From: Bacteroidales bacterium | Lineage (GTDB): Bacteria > Bacteroidota > Bacteroidia > Bacteroidales > GCA-2748055 | Assembly: GCA_016936975.1 (NCBI GenBank) | Contig: JAFGWU010000024.1 | Location: 1 to 44,254 of the forward strand | Length of the DNA stretch: 44,254 nucleotides | Reading direction: 5' to 3' | Shown: positions 7,725 to 17,150 of the stretch, piece after piece | Layout: each line of letters opens with the position of its first letter | Position numbering within the stretch: position 1 is the stretch's first letter | Made by a program: the position numbers and the translations under genes | Notes under the pieces: generated by a model | The model's database searches: none | The model's input: only the letters and a program-made list of their open reading frames with translations | Told to the model about the DNA's origin: nothing

Positions 7725-8210
7725 ATGAATGCACCGATCGTGGAACTGATCCAGGGAATGCTGGCTCCTGGATTGATGATTTCGGCCTGCGGGCTCCTTC
7801 TCCTGGGGATGAATAATAAATACTCCCTGGTTGTGAACCGGATCCGTTTATTAAATGAGGAGAAGCGAAAAATCTTCTCCCTCGGGACCATTCATGAAGA
7901 TGAAAGCAGCCGTTTGACCAACATTGAACTACAGATCAGCCATCTGATCCACCGCATTTCCCTTGTCAGAAACGCGGTTTTCAGTTATTCCTTAGCGGTA
8001 GCCCTTTTTATTGTCAGTTCCGTCCTGATCGGTATCACGCTCAACAGCCACTCAACAGCATTCAACTGGCTAATCATGAGTTTTTTCTATGCCGGCATGC
8101 TGGCCGTGTTTGTGGGAATCATTTTTGCAGCCATAGAGGTCTGGAAGGGTTACCGGATTGTTAAAATCGAGGTCTCCGAAGTCTTTCAGAAAAAGCAATC
8201 TCCGACTTAA
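7725..8210 (+). CDS. DUF2721 family membrane protein
   Basis: The 161-residue protein matches the DUF2721 pattern. It has an N-terminal helix (about 9-30), then the conserved NNKYSLVVNRIRLLNEEKR stretch, a charged coiled segment (about 45-85), and two C-terminal helices (about 86-107 and 113-138). The function of the family is unknown. The gene is alone between the blaR terminator and the convergent DUF3160 gene. The stop codons of those two genes share bases 8208-8209, leaving no room for a separate terminator. Confidence 0.85.
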   Translation: MNAPIVELIQGMLAPGLMISACGLLLLGMNNKYSLVVNRIRLLNEEKRKIFSLGTIHEDESSRLTNIELQISHLIHRISLVRNAVFSYSLAVALFIVSSVLIGITLNSHSTAFNWLIMSFFYAGMLAVFVGIIFAAIEVWKGYRIVKIEVSEVFQKKQSPT

Positions 8211-10795
8211 TTGACCACAACCCGCTTTGTAATCAACTCTCCTTCCGTCCGGATCTCAACCAGGTATAAACCCGGATGCCATTTCGAGGTGTTGAACTGC
8301 ACATCGTGTTCATCCGGCCGGAGGAGTTCCTCAAACGGTTGAATTAACAATCTTCCGCCTGTATCATATATATTGATGCTGACCTGTTGCACCTTGTTCA
8401 GCACAAATCTCAGGTGCAATTCATCCTGAACCGGATTAGGAAACGTAATCAGGTAATCTATGTCTTTCGCCGAACCTCCCGGATCGATTTCCGTTCCGCT
8501 GTAAACAACGCCTTTCAGGCTTCTTCCCTCCTTAAAATGGTTGCCCCCGTTGTCAGCAGAATACTCTGCAATCCAGTCGGGCCTTGGTGGATGTTCGGAC
8601 GGATCGGTGAAGACGAATTTCGCCTCCCACTCTTCATCCGTCAGCCTTTCGAAATCCGATGTGACCTCATAATGAAAGGTGGACACCGGTCCGATGAATG
8701 CCATCAACACGGATGGATTGACCGGGCTGGGTGCAAAATACACACCCTGGTTGATCAATCCGTTCCCCACATGCAGGACATGTCCCACCGGATTTCCAAA
8801 TTGATCCGTCGGCTCGGTATGCACATCCGCCACGGTAAAGTCCCAAGACAGAGCCTTTTCCATACTGAAAAACAGGTCATTATACCATCCCGTTATAGAT
8901 GGTCCGGAGGCCATATACTCGTTGATCATGGTCTTCAGGAAGGTGATCTCGGATTCGTTAAGCGGAATTCCATTCAGTTCTTTAATGGCAATCTCCCTGA
9001 AGATTCCCATGATCTCCTCATATCTTTCATAATAATTGATTATTTGCGTTTTTGCATCGATGTCGATATCAGCCAGTACCTCACGGAAGAAATCTGCTGC
9101 ACTGGATGCAAACAGTTCAAGCCGGTTATAAAGTTCCGGGTAAGGTTCAATAAAGGTATAGGGGAATGAACAGCCTGTTGCACCCGTATAGGACTGTTTA
9201 CCGTACAATATATTATCATGGCGGAGTTGTGCCCAGGAGGTTAACTGGGTATTCAGTTTCGCATGATGCCAGGCGGTGGTTTGCATGAAATAGGGAAGTC
9301 CGGAGGATGATGCCGGCGGATTCAGTTCCCTGATGGCTCCCAGCCAGGTGTTGTAAAGCGACTGTTCCCAGAATGATTCATCATAGGCATTGATAAGATA
9401 GGAAAGCGAGGCCATCTTATATGCATATTTGAAGCTATCGAGTTCTGTCTCAAGCAGGGCCAGGGCATCCTCGTTCCCGAGGGCGGCCATCACGTCAAGC
9501 GGGTCGGGCAAAGCCCTGTAAATCTTCCTGCCCTCATATATAATACGGTCATATACCACCTCGCTGAACACATAGGAATCGATCAGGAATTTCTGACCGG
9601 AAAGCTTAAAAGACACCGGTAACTGGCCTGGATCAGATGTCCTGGGATCCACATAGAAATAATTCGACATAATTTTCTGGCCGTAATCATCCGAGGCATT
9701 CAGGCTGTCCATGAACACATCAAACGTGGTTTCATCAAACAGGTCCGCCGGAGTATTGAGCAACCTTTCGCTCAGTCCTTTCAATTCATCGGGCGTCATG
9801 TTATCGTCCGGGCCCACCAGAAATTCAATGATTTCTTCATGCCGTACCAGGTTTTCCCTCTTACCGCATGTGAAAAGGAGCTCATTCAGCAACAGGGCTC
9901 CCTGTTGCATTCTTCTCAACTCACTGTCGGTCCAGTCGGGCTCCCAGGGATTTTCCGGCGGAGCGGTTAAGAGAAAATCGATCCTGCCCAGCCACATCAT
10001 CGCCCTGAAATAATTTTCAAGTGTTTTGTCCTTTTCTCCGGCAAGGTATATGGTCTGCGTATAATGCCCCCGCGGTTTAAACTGACTTAAATCGAGATGC
10101 AGGTCCCTTCCGGAAGTAAAAAGCGGTGCGTCAATGGCCGTCTCATTCCTGATGCCCTCCAGGATAATGTCATACAGCTCCCTGTCGTGCTTTTGAGGCA
10201 GAACTTCTTCGCCGTAAAGCAATGAAATGGCCATTGACGTATAGAGATCCACATCGTATAACGGCCCGTCTAATCCCGGATCATTCTTATATTTATCATA
10301 CAGGGCCGGGTATGTATCAAACATGGCGGCCAGCAACTCCTCCAGATTGGATTCCAGGTACTGCCACTCCAGCGTTTGCAGGATAGCGTCATACGCGTTA
10401 TGAAGTGTGGACAGAACAAAATCGCTGCTGATGAAAAGAGGAAGGTCATTGCCATAAATATCAATGAGGGCATCAGCCCAGGAATAGGCAGGTAACCGCT
10501 CGGACACCATAAAATGATTCTGGCTTAACATATCCTTTTCAGCTTCTGTAAGATAATAAAAGCTGTTAATTGAATCGAACCAGGGTATTTCCTTTAATTC
10601 CGAAGGATACATCCGGTTGGAGTAATAGGTGGTGAGCGGCGGGTTTTCCGACAGAAGTTCCTGTACAGTCATCGATGCGGTACTGGCAATGTATTGTTCG
10701 TATAATTCAGGATCAAAGGTGCTCTGCGCATTCATAAAAACAGTGCCGGCAAACACACAGGCTAATGTCAACGATATGTAATTTGCGGTTTTCAT
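8207..10795 (-). CDS. Secreted DUF3160 protein with type IX secretion sorting domain
   Basis: The 862-residue protein begins with a signal peptide (residues 1-23, ending VFMNAQS). A long helical DUF3160 region follows (about 30-765), with conserved spots such as PLFISSDFVLSTLHNAYD and LRHDNILYGKQSY. A roughly 80-residue C-terminal domain starts near ITFPNPVQDELHLRF and ends GLYLVEIRTEGELITKRVVVN, which is a type A T9SS sorting domain. It should therefore cross the outer membrane through the type IX system and be anchored to, or released from, the cell surface. DUF3160 proteins have no established activity that I know of; a role in surface polymer use or adhesion is only a guess. It has no same-strand partner gene. 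Confidence 0.88.
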   Translation of the reverse strand: MKTANYISLTLACVFAGTVFMNAQSTFDPELYEQYIASTASMTVQELLSENPPLTTYYSNRMYPSELKEIPWFDSINSFYYLTEAEKDMLSQNHFMVSERLPAYSWADALIDIYGNDLPLFISSDFVLSTLHNAYDAILQTLEWQYLESNLEELLAAMFDTYPALYDKYKNDPGLDGPLYDVDLYTSMAISLLYGEEVLPQKHDRELYDIILEGIRNETAIDAPLFTSGRDLHLDLSQFKPRGHYTQTIYLAGEKDKTLENYFRAMMWLGRIDFLLTAPPENPWEPDWTDSELRRMQQGALLLNELLFTCGKRENLVRHEEIIEFLVGPDDNMTPDELKGLSERLLNTPADLFDETTFDVFMDSLNASDDYGQKIMSNYFYVDPRTSDPGQLPVSFKLSGQKFLIDSYVFSEVVYDRIIYEGRKIYRALPDPLDVMAALGNEDALALLETELDSFKYAYKMASLSYLINAYDESFWEQSLYNTWLGAIRELNPPASSSGLPYFMQTTAWHHAKLNTQLTSWAQLRHDNILYGKQSYTGATGCSFPYTFIEPYPELYNRLELFASSAADFFREVLADIDIDAKTQIINYYERYEEIMGIFREIAIKELNGIPLNESEITFLKTMINEYMASGPSITGWYNDLFFSMEKALSWDFTVADVHTEPTDQFGNPVGHVLHVGNGLINQGVYFAPSPVNPSVLMAFIGPVSTFHYEVTSDFERLTDEEWEAKFVFTDPSEHPPRPDWIAEYSADNGGNHFKEGRSLKGVVYSGTEIDPGGSAKDIDYLITFPNPVQDELHLRFVLNKVQQVSINIYDTGGRLLIQPFEELLRPDEHDVQFNTSKWHPGLYLVEIRTEGELITKRVVVN

Positions 10796-11008
10796 TATTT
10801 TTGTTTTTTATTCTAAAACATCATGCAAGTTATTACAAAAGGAACTGGAAATCAATAAACAGATGAATAAACTCCCTGCAGGGTTGCGTAAGACCGTGCC
10901 TTAGTTTTAGAAATATCCGCTATCGTACTGCGATCCGCTTTAAAAACTTTAATTTCGTATCTTCAAAGACACAATAACCACAGGAATGCCTGGAAAATTC
11001 ATACTGAA

Positions 11009-11389
11009 ATGAAAGACCTTCGCCGGTTTTACAGGATAAAAGCGGATGCAGGAGAGGTATATTCTGCATTGACCAATCCCTTTTCCATTGAGCTCTGGTC
11101 CGGAAATCCTGCCAAAATGATCCCCGAGGCAGGAACGGAATTCTCCATGTTTGACGGAGAGATCGAAGGAATAAACCTGGAATTCGTGAAAGACAGCAAA
11201 ATTGTTCAGGAGTGGTATTTCGGTGAAAGAGAGGAAAAATCCATTGTCACCATACTTTTATCAAACGACCGATTGTATACAAAAATTGAGCTGACCCAGA
11301 CCAATATCCCCGATGAAGCCTTCGAGGAGATGCTGACCGGGTGGGATCAATACTATTTCGGGGCATTGAAGGATTTTTTTGAGAAATAG
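11009..11389 (+). CDS. AHSA1/SRPBCC-fold protein
   Basis: The 126-residue protein has the START-like (Bet v 1) fold of the AHSA1 family. Its first strand and helix contain AGEVYSALTNPFSIELWSG. A GTEFSMFDGEIEG strand pair follows, then IVQEWYFG, and a last amphipathic helix (GWDQYYFGALKDFF). Proteins of this group bind hydrophobic ligands in a central cavity, and the eukaryotic relative activates Hsp90. The specific ligand here is unknown. It is a single gene, divergent from the DUF3160 gene. Confidence 0.85.
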   Translation: MKDLRRFYRIKADAGEVYSALTNPFSIELWSGNPAKMIPEAGTEFSMFDGEIEGINLEFVKDSKIVQEWYFGEREEKSIVTILLSNDRLYTKIELTQTNIPDEAFEEMLTGWDQYYFGALKDFFEK

Positions 11390-11446
11390 CCTGTAACTTC
11401 CCGGCCCTGCTCACCGTCTTACAGGTGAATCAATAAATCTATCATC

Positions 11447-12430
11447 ATGAAACACGTTATTTTGCTACTTATGACCCTGTCTCTGATCAATCCATTGTTC
11501 AGTCAGCCTGATTCCATCATTCACAATGATACCGTTGCTGTGGCCACTGATCCTGATGCGGGGCAATCTGCTTCATCAGACACGGTTGCAGGGGAAGCGG
11601 TAACGACAGAGACCGAAAAAACCATGGTCACCCTCGGCCAGAATGAAGTCCTGATCGTGGAAGAAAACGGAGACACTACCCGCGTAAAACTGGGGAAAAG
11701 AGGGATTAGCATTGTGGAAGGAGAAGATGGCACCACCATTAGTATCATTGAAATGGATGAGGAAACCGAAGAAGAATCGATTACCGAGCCCGATAAACGC
11801 AAATTTAAGCCACATTTTTCCGGGATCGATCTCGGCCTGAACAACTATCTGACCCCGGATTATAACTTTAACCTGCCATCCGATCAACAGTTTATGGACC
11901 TGAATACAGCCCGTTCCTGGAATTTAAGTCTCAATTTTATTGATTACGGTTTCGGATTCGGAACAGATAAAGTAGGACTGGCTACGGGCATGGGTTTAGA
12001 ATTCAGCTGGTATGCCTTTAATAACCAGAACAGCATCACGAAGGATACCGATGGGTTTATCGTTTCATATGAACCCGATTATGCGGAAAATCTGACCCAT
12101 TCCAGGTTTTTCACCTCGTACCTGACCGTTCCCCTGTTACTGGAAGTTCAGATACCGGCAGGCAAAAACAGGATTCACCTGTCCGCAGGGGTAATCGGCG
12201 GAGCAAAATTATGGTCCAATACCAGGATGAAATACCGTACGCCCGGCACCAAAGCGAAAAACAGGATCTTCGGAGATTACAACCTCTCACCGTTTCGGTA
12301 TGGAGCCACAGCCCGGATCGGTTACGGGGGTATCAACCTCTATGCCAATTATTACCTGACCTCCCTTTTCAAGCAGGACCGGGGCCCCGAATTGTATCCT
12401 GTTGCATTGGGACTCTCCTTTACGTGGTAA
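11447..12430 (+). CDS. Outer-membrane beta-barrel protein with N-terminal acidic region
   Basis: The 327-residue protein has a signal peptide (about 1-19, ending NPLFSQ). A Ser/Thr/Asp/Glu-rich region (about 20-115) contains two related short units (VLIVEENGDTTRVKLG and ISIVEGEDGTTISIIE). The C-terminal half (about 120-327) has alternating aromatic and polar strands and ends in LGLSFTW, typical of outer-membrane barrels of the OMP_b-brl families. The barrel is small, probably 8-10 strands. The function is unknown. It lies 57 bases after the AHSA1-like gene and a strong terminator follows. Confidence 0.75.
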   Translation: MKHVILLLMTLSLINPLFSQPDSIIHNDTVAVATDPDAGQSASSDTVAGEAVTTETEKTMVTLGQNEVLIVEENGDTTRVKLGKRGISIVEGEDGTTISIIEMDEETEEESITEPDKRKFKPHFSGIDLGLNNYLTPDYNFNLPSDQQFMDLNTARSWNLSLNFIDYGFGFGTDKVGLATGMGLEFSWYAFNNQNSITKDTDGFIVSYEPDYAENLTHSRFFTSYLTVPLLLEVQIPAGKNRIHLSAGVIGGAKLWSNTRMKYRTPGTKAKNRIFGDYNLSPFRYGATARIGYGGINLYANYYLTSLFKQDRGPELYPVALGLSFTW

Positions 12431-12455
12431 TCATTTAACTCCAGTCTGCCGTCTG

Positions 12456-12497
12456 AACCGGCCGGTCCCCTTTCTTTTAAACGACCGGCCGGTTTTG
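12456..12497 (+). terminator. Strong intrinsic terminator after the outer-membrane barrel gene
   Basis: ACCGGCCGGTC (12457-12467) pairs perfectly with GACCGGCCGGT (12483-12493), extended by an A-T pair, and is followed by TTTTGATTT. It starts 26 bases after the stop codon. Confidence 0.75.
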
Positions 12498-12509
12498 ATT
12501 TACTCAGAA

Positions 12510-12517
12510 TATCTTTG
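12510..12517 (+). promoter_or_regulatory. -7 element of the pepE promoter
   Basis: TATCTTTG is a perfect match to the Bacteroidota TAnnTTTG box. It lies 69 bases before the pepE ATG and just downstream of the preceding terminator. No good TTG is found at the expected upstream distance. A short palindrome (CAATGT-TTT-ACATTG, 12545-12559) lies in the predicted leader. Confidence 0.5.
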
Positions 12518-12586
12518 CGTTCACAGGAAGAAGGATTAAATTCGCAATGTTTTACATTGACATTTTAATTTTAATTCTTTGAAACA

Positions 12587-13291
12587 ATGCGTTTATTACT
12601 GATAAGCAATTCAACAAATGCCGGGGAAGAATACCTGGACTACCCCAAACAGGAAATTGCCCGTTTTCTCGGAAATAAACCCGTAAAGTGCCTGTTCATT
12701 CCCTTTGCAGGGGTCACCATCCGGTTTGACGATTATGAAAAACGGGTCAAAAGCCGGTTTAATGAAGTAGGACACGATATTGTTTCCATTCATCATTTTG
12801 ATGATCCCGTTAAGGCTGTTCTTGAGGCAGAGGCGATTGTGGTGGGAGGTGGCAATACCTTTCAGTTGATCGCCCTGATACACGAAAACAAGCTCATCGA
12901 CCCGGTCAGAAGGAAAATTATGTCCGGGACACCTTATATCGGTTGGAGTGCAGGGTCCAACGTGGCATGCCCGACCATAAAGACCACGAATGACATGCCG
13001 GTTATAGAACCGCCGGCATTTGAGGCCTTTCGTCTTGTAAAATTTCAGATCAATCCCCATTACACCGATAAGAATCCCGAGGGGCATGCCGGAGAAACCA
13101 GGGAGGATCGCATCCGCGAATTTCTTGAGGTTAACAGGGAAGTCACCGTGCTCGGGTTGCGTGAAGGATGCATGTTATTGGTGGATGACAGTCGCATGAG
13201 TCTTATCGGAAACCGGAGCGTAAGGGTCTTCCGGTATGGCGAGGAGCCCGCTGAGCTCGATGCCGGCGCCGATTTTTCAGTTTTTCTATAG
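12587..13291 (+). CDS. pepE: Alpha-aspartyl dipeptidase PepE (peptidase S51)
   Basis: The 234-residue enzyme cleaves dipeptides with an N-terminal aspartate in the cytoplasm. The nucleophile is Ser121 in GWSAGSN, with Asp136 (TTNDMPV) and His158 (NPHYTD). These are one residue offset from the Salmonella enzyme triad (Ser120, Asp135, His157). The AIVVGGGNTFQL loop is also family-typical. The length is normal. A clear -7 box lies upstream, and the AsmA-like gene begins 8 bases after its stop, so the two may be cotranscribed. Confidence 0.95.
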   Translation: MRLLLISNSTNAGEEYLDYPKQEIARFLGNKPVKCLFIPFAGVTIRFDDYEKRVKSRFNEVGHDIVSIHHFDDPVKAVLEAEAIVVGGGNTFQLIALIHENKLIDPVRRKIMSGTPYIGWSAGSNVACPTIKTTNDMPVIEPPAFEAFRLVKFQINPHYTDKNPEGHAGETREDRIREFLEVNREVTVLGLREGCMLLVDDSRMSLIGNRSVRVFRYGEEPAELDAGADFSVFL

Positions 13292-13299
13292 TTGGCAAA

Positions 13300-15921
13300 G
13301 TGAAGAGGATCCGCATTTTTCTTGAGTATTTGTTCGCTTTTATACTGGTCAGCGCTCTTCTCCTGGCTATTATCAGCACCATTGCGGTTAAATTCTACGG
13401 GGATGATCTTCAGTCGAGGGTTACCCGCAGTATAAATTCAAAGATCGATACCAAAGTCTATGCCGAACAGGTAAGCATAAGCATCCTCCGCAAATTTCCT
13501 TATACCTCGGTGGTGCTCAAAAATGTGACCATCTGGTCAAGCCACAATTTCAACGAGAAAGAATTCGGGGAGCTTTCCACCGACACGCTGTTGAATGCCG
13601 AGGCTGTTTATCTCAATTTCAATATTCTGGACCTCCTGCGAAAAAAATATAGCATCAGACAGCTGGAAATCCGGAACGGCAGTCTTCGTATCCTTTCCGA
13701 TTCCAAAGGTGAGGGGAATTACCGTTTTTTAAAGTCTCCCTCTGAAGAGCAGGAAAAAGATGGTTTGTTCGTACTGAAGGACCTGGACGTGCTTAATTTC
13801 GAGTATATCCTGGATGACCATAAGAGAAACCTGGCTGTTTCAGGGATCATTCATGAGCTCAGGCTGAACGGGAATTTTTACCGAAAGGATTTCCAGCTGA
13901 AAACACAGGCTGATCTTGAGATCGGACAATTTATGCATAATGAAACGGTTTATGCCGAGAAACAGGATCTCAGGGCCAGAATACATCTGGATGTTCATGA
14001 TACACTTGTAAGAATAACAAAAGGTTCCATTCAATATAATACATTGGCAGCCGAATCGTCCGGCGAACTGATTCGTCATGGCAACGGCACCGTCACAACA
14101 GACATTTCGTTCGAGACAAAAGATCTTGATCTCAAATCCCTCACCGGGATCATTCCCGGTTCATTAAATAAAAAGGGATGGATCGGAACCGGCAGGTGCG
14201 ATCTCTCAGCCGGAATAACCGGTGTATTATCTTCGGACCGAACCCCGAATATAAATGCAGATTTCACTGCCAGGAATGTCGGACTGACGGCTGCGGGCTT
14301 CCCCTTCGAAGTGACCGAACTGAACCTCAGGGGGCATTTCACAAACGGCAGGGCCTGTAATGCGGCCACTACCTCCCTGAATATTTCTGAATTCAGTGCA
14401 GAAATTGGAAAGGAAGTCCTGAGTGGAAATGGATCGTTTTCCAATTTTTCCAGCCCATTTTTCCGGTTCCGCCTGGATGGCATCATTGATCCGTCATACT
14501 GGGTCGGGTTGTACGATCAACCCCTGATTGACAAAGCGGAAGGAAAAATCCGGCCGGACCTTGAGGTCCGGGGAACCATGAAAAGGAAGGGGAAAGGCCC
14601 TCTGGCTCCTGAAGAAATCCTAGTCAGCGGAGACCTTATGTTTTCGGATATAGAACTTCATTTTAAGAATAACCCGGTTCCTCTTGAAGCGTTGTCGGGC
14701 ACCATCACCATACAGGACAGAATGTGGGAACCCTCCCTGAAGGGCCGGTATGGGAAATCTGATTTTCAAATTAACGGATCGGGTCTGAATCTCATTTCCT
14801 ATCTTCTCGGTCAGAAAAATCCCCTCATCGTATCTGCGGACTTCAGCGCCAAACAGATCGACCTTCAGGAGATCCTCAATAGTTTGCCCCTTAAACCCGA
14901 AAAAGGGGAATCAGGTGTCCTTTTCCCGGAGAATTTGAATATCAGGCTTCATTGTAACATTAATGATTTTGAAAAAGATCGTTTTAAAGCCCGGGACCTG
15001 GCAGCAACCCTTCGATACGACTCCCCCCTTCTTATTATCGATTCCCTTTCAATGCAAACCATGGATGGTTCCCTTTCCGGGAATATGGCCCTTGCACAGG
15101 ATAACAAAGGGATGATTTATACTAACGTAACTGCCGACCTGCAAAAATTAAATATTCAGGAACTATTTTATGCCTTCAATAATTTCGGGCAGAAACAGCT
15201 TACCGACCGGAACCTGAAAGGCACCATTTCGGGCCATTCTGAGTTCGCTGCGGCATTTTCAGATCATTTTAAGATCAACACCACTTCCATTATCAATCAG
15301 AATGATATCGAGATCATCAGGGGCGAACTCAACAATTTCGAACCCATCCTGGCCCTTTCCAGGTTTATTGATATCAGGGAGCTTGAAAATATTCATTTTG
15401 AGACGCTGCACAACACGATTCTCATTCGTGAAAACAGGGTGATCATCCCGGAGATGAATATCCGTTCAAATGCATTGGATCTTTCGGGGTCGGGCATTCA
15501 CCGATTCGATAAATCCTATGAATACCGGATCCGTCTCCTGCTTTCCGAACTGCTTTACCAGAAAGCCCGCAAAAATGACGATACCGAATATGCCGGTACG
15601 GATGATCCATCGGATACCCGTACGCTATTTCTTAAAATATACAACAACGGCAAGGAAAATAAAGTGGAATACGACCGGGAGCAGGCCTCAGAAAAGATCC
15701 GGGACGATTTGAAGCAGGAAAAAGCAGAACTGAAGCAACTGCTTAACGAAGAACTGGGGCTGTTTCGGAAAGAAGAAACCTCCACCGGCCGGTCCGAACC
15801 GGCAAAAAGGGAAGGATCGCTTTTCCGGTTTGAGTTCGACGAGGAAAATCCTGAGCCGGATACCATTTCAGAAAGTGTGGAAGAAAGCGGACAGAGAGTA
15901 TGGTCCAGGAGAAGAAAATGA
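13300..15921 (+). CDS. AsmA-like family protein (large envelope protein)
   Basis: The 873-residue protein starts with one membrane helix (about 8-30, following MKRIRIFLEY). An AsmA-type N-terminal domain follows (KIDTKVYAEQVSISILRKFPYTSVVLKNVTIW, residues 48-80, and LLRKKYSIRQLEIRNGSL). Long beta-rich repeats reach about residue 780, including the AsmA_2-like region NIQELFYAFNNFGQ. A charged tail (about 800-873) includes a probable coiled coil. Proteins of this group are anchored in the inner membrane and extend into the periplasm. Relatives such as TamB and YhdP are bridge-like lipid carriers, so a lipid-homeostasis role is inferred. The start is a GTG, since no suitable ATG lies nearby. Confidence 0.85.
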   Translation: MKRIRIFLEYLFAFILVSALLLAIISTIAVKFYGDDLQSRVTRSINSKIDTKVYAEQVSISILRKFPYTSVVLKNVTIWSSHNFNEKEFGELSTDTLLNAEAVYLNFNILDLLRKKYSIRQLEIRNGSLRILSDSKGEGNYRFLKSPSEEQEKDGLFVLKDLDVLNFEYILDDHKRNLAVSGIIHELRLNGNFYRKDFQLKTQADLEIGQFMHNETVYAEKQDLRARIHLDVHDTLVRITKGSIQYNTLAAESSGELIRHGNGTVTTDISFETKDLDLKSLTGIIPGSLNKKGWIGTGRCDLSAGITGVLSSDRTPNINADFTARNVGLTAAGFPFEVTELNLRGHFTNGRACNAATTSLNISEFSAEIGKEVLSGNGSFSNFSSPFFRFRLDGIIDPSYWVGLYDQPLIDKAEGKIRPDLEVRGTMKRKGKGPLAPEEILVSGDLMFSDIELHFKNNPVPLEALSGTITIQDRMWEPSLKGRYGKSDFQINGSGLNLISYLLGQKNPLIVSADFSAKQIDLQEILNSLPLKPEKGESGVLFPENLNIRLHCNINDFEKDRFKARDLAATLRYDSPLLIIDSLSMQTMDGSLSGNMALAQDNKGMIYTNVTADLQKLNIQELFYAFNNFGQKQLTDRNLKGTISGHSEFAAAFSDHFKINTTSIINQNDIEIIRGELNNFEPILALSRFIDIRELENIHFETLHNTILIRENRVIIPEMNIRSNALDLSGSGIHRFDKSYEYRIRLLLSELLYQKARKNDDTEYAGTDDPSDTRTLFLKIYNNGKENKVEYDREQASEKIRDDLKQEKAELKQLLNEELGLFRKEETSTGRSEPAKREGSLFRFEFDEENPEPDTISESVEESGQRVWSRRRK

Positions 15922-15986
15922 ATCCCTTTGAGAATAAATGATTAATATTGCCCGTTATTACTCAGCAACAATTTTTTCATCCGCGA

Positions 15987-17135
15987 GTGGACATTTACAG
16001 GAAAAAACAACTATGGAAGTCCCTGCTCCTGGCAGCAGCCATCCTGATCGGCTTCACGTCGCTATGGTATACCAACAAGCTGGTGGATAATATCCGGACC
16101 GAGGAGCGCAGAAAAATGGAGTTATGGACCAGGGCGTATGAAATTATATTGAGTACCGATAACGAAAGCCTCAATTTCCCACTCTCCGTAATTCAGAACA
16201 ATTCCAATATTCCCGTTTTAATCACGGATGAACAGGGTGGGATCCTGTTCCACAGAAATTTTGATTCGCTGAAGGTTGAAAAGGAGGATTATCTGAAAAG
16301 ACAGCTCCGGTATGCCCGGGAAGAAAATGATTCACTGGTGATCGATCTCGGAAATGAGCAATATCAGTACATGTATTACAGAAACTCCATCATTCTGAAG
16401 AAATTGAAATTCTTCCCTTACGTTCAACTCGGCGTCATTATCCTGTTCATACTTGTTTCCTATATCGCATTCAACATTTCCAGAAAAGCCGAGCAGAATG
16501 AGGTCTGGACGGGCCTCTCCAAAGAAACCGCCCACCAGCTGGGAACCCCTATTTCATCCCTGCTGGGATGGATGGAAATTCTGAAACAATCCGGCGCCGA
16601 ACCCGAAACGGTGGCGGAACTCAAGAAGGATGCCGGGCGGCTGGAAAAAATCACCGATCGGTTCTCAAAAATCGGTTCAAAACCCACACTGCATGAATCC
16701 AACCTGAAGCAGTTACTGCAGAACAGTCTGGACTATATCAGGACACGCGGGTCAAAGGAGATTCATTTTGAACTGGTATTCCCCGATAAGGAAATTCTGC
16801 TGCCTTTAAGCGAAACACTGTTTGAATGGGTGATAGAGAATCTGTGCAAAAATGCGATGGATGCCATTGGTGGAGAAGGAACGGTGAGAATCAAAGTGTC
16901 TGAATCGGCCAGCCATCTGTTCATTGATGTGGAAGATACCGGCAAAGGCATACCGAAAAACCGTTACAGGACCATTTTCAAACCGGGCTATACCACAAAA
17001 AAGCGGGGCTGGGGACTGGGATTATCCTTATCCAAGCGTATTGTTGAAACCTATCACAACGGAAAGATTTTTGTGCTTTCATCGGAACCAAACCACTTAA
17101 CGATTATCCGGATAGCTTTAAGACGGGCAATGTGA
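15987..17135 (+). CDS. Membrane sensor histidine kinase
   Basis: The 382-residue kinase has two membrane helices (about 9-30 and 145-165) around a roughly 110-residue periplasmic sensor. The H-box is SKETAHQLGTPISSLLGWME with His183, and the ATPase boxes are NLCKNAMDAI, DTGKGIP and GWGLGLSLSKRIVE. The frame is open to a TTG at 15948. Starting at the GTG at 15987 gives M-DIYRKKQLWK, which resembles the N-terminus I remember for Bacteroidota homologues, so I prefer it. There is no adjacent response regulator; the single-domain regulator at 31631 is one candidate partner among many. The gene converges with the U32 gene, 15 bases away. Confidence 0.9.
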   Translation: MDIYRKKQLWKSLLLAAAILIGFTSLWYTNKLVDNIRTEERRKMELWTRAYEIILSTDNESLNFPLSVIQNNSNIPVLITDEQGGILFHRNFDSLKVEKEDYLKRQLRYAREENDSLVIDLGNEQYQYMYYRNSIILKKLKFFPYVQLGVIILFILVSYIAFNISRKAEQNEVWTGLSKETAHQLGTPISSLLGWMEILKQSGAEPETVAELKKDAGRLEKITDRFSKIGSKPTLHESNLKQLLQNSLDYIRTRGSKEIHFELVFPDKEILLPLSETLFEWVIENLCKNAMDAIGGEGTVRIKVSESASHLFIDVEDTGKGIPKNRYRTIFKPGYTTKKRGWGLGLSLSKRIVETYHNGKIFVLSSEPNHLTIIRIALRRAM

Positions 17136-17150
17136 TAAAGACTCAGAGAT

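Noticed and set aside
10796..11008. Possible promoter TATCTTCA in front of the AHSA1-like gene
   Set aside because: It has two mismatches to the TAnnTTTG box and no TTG at the right distance, so I do not list it as a feature.
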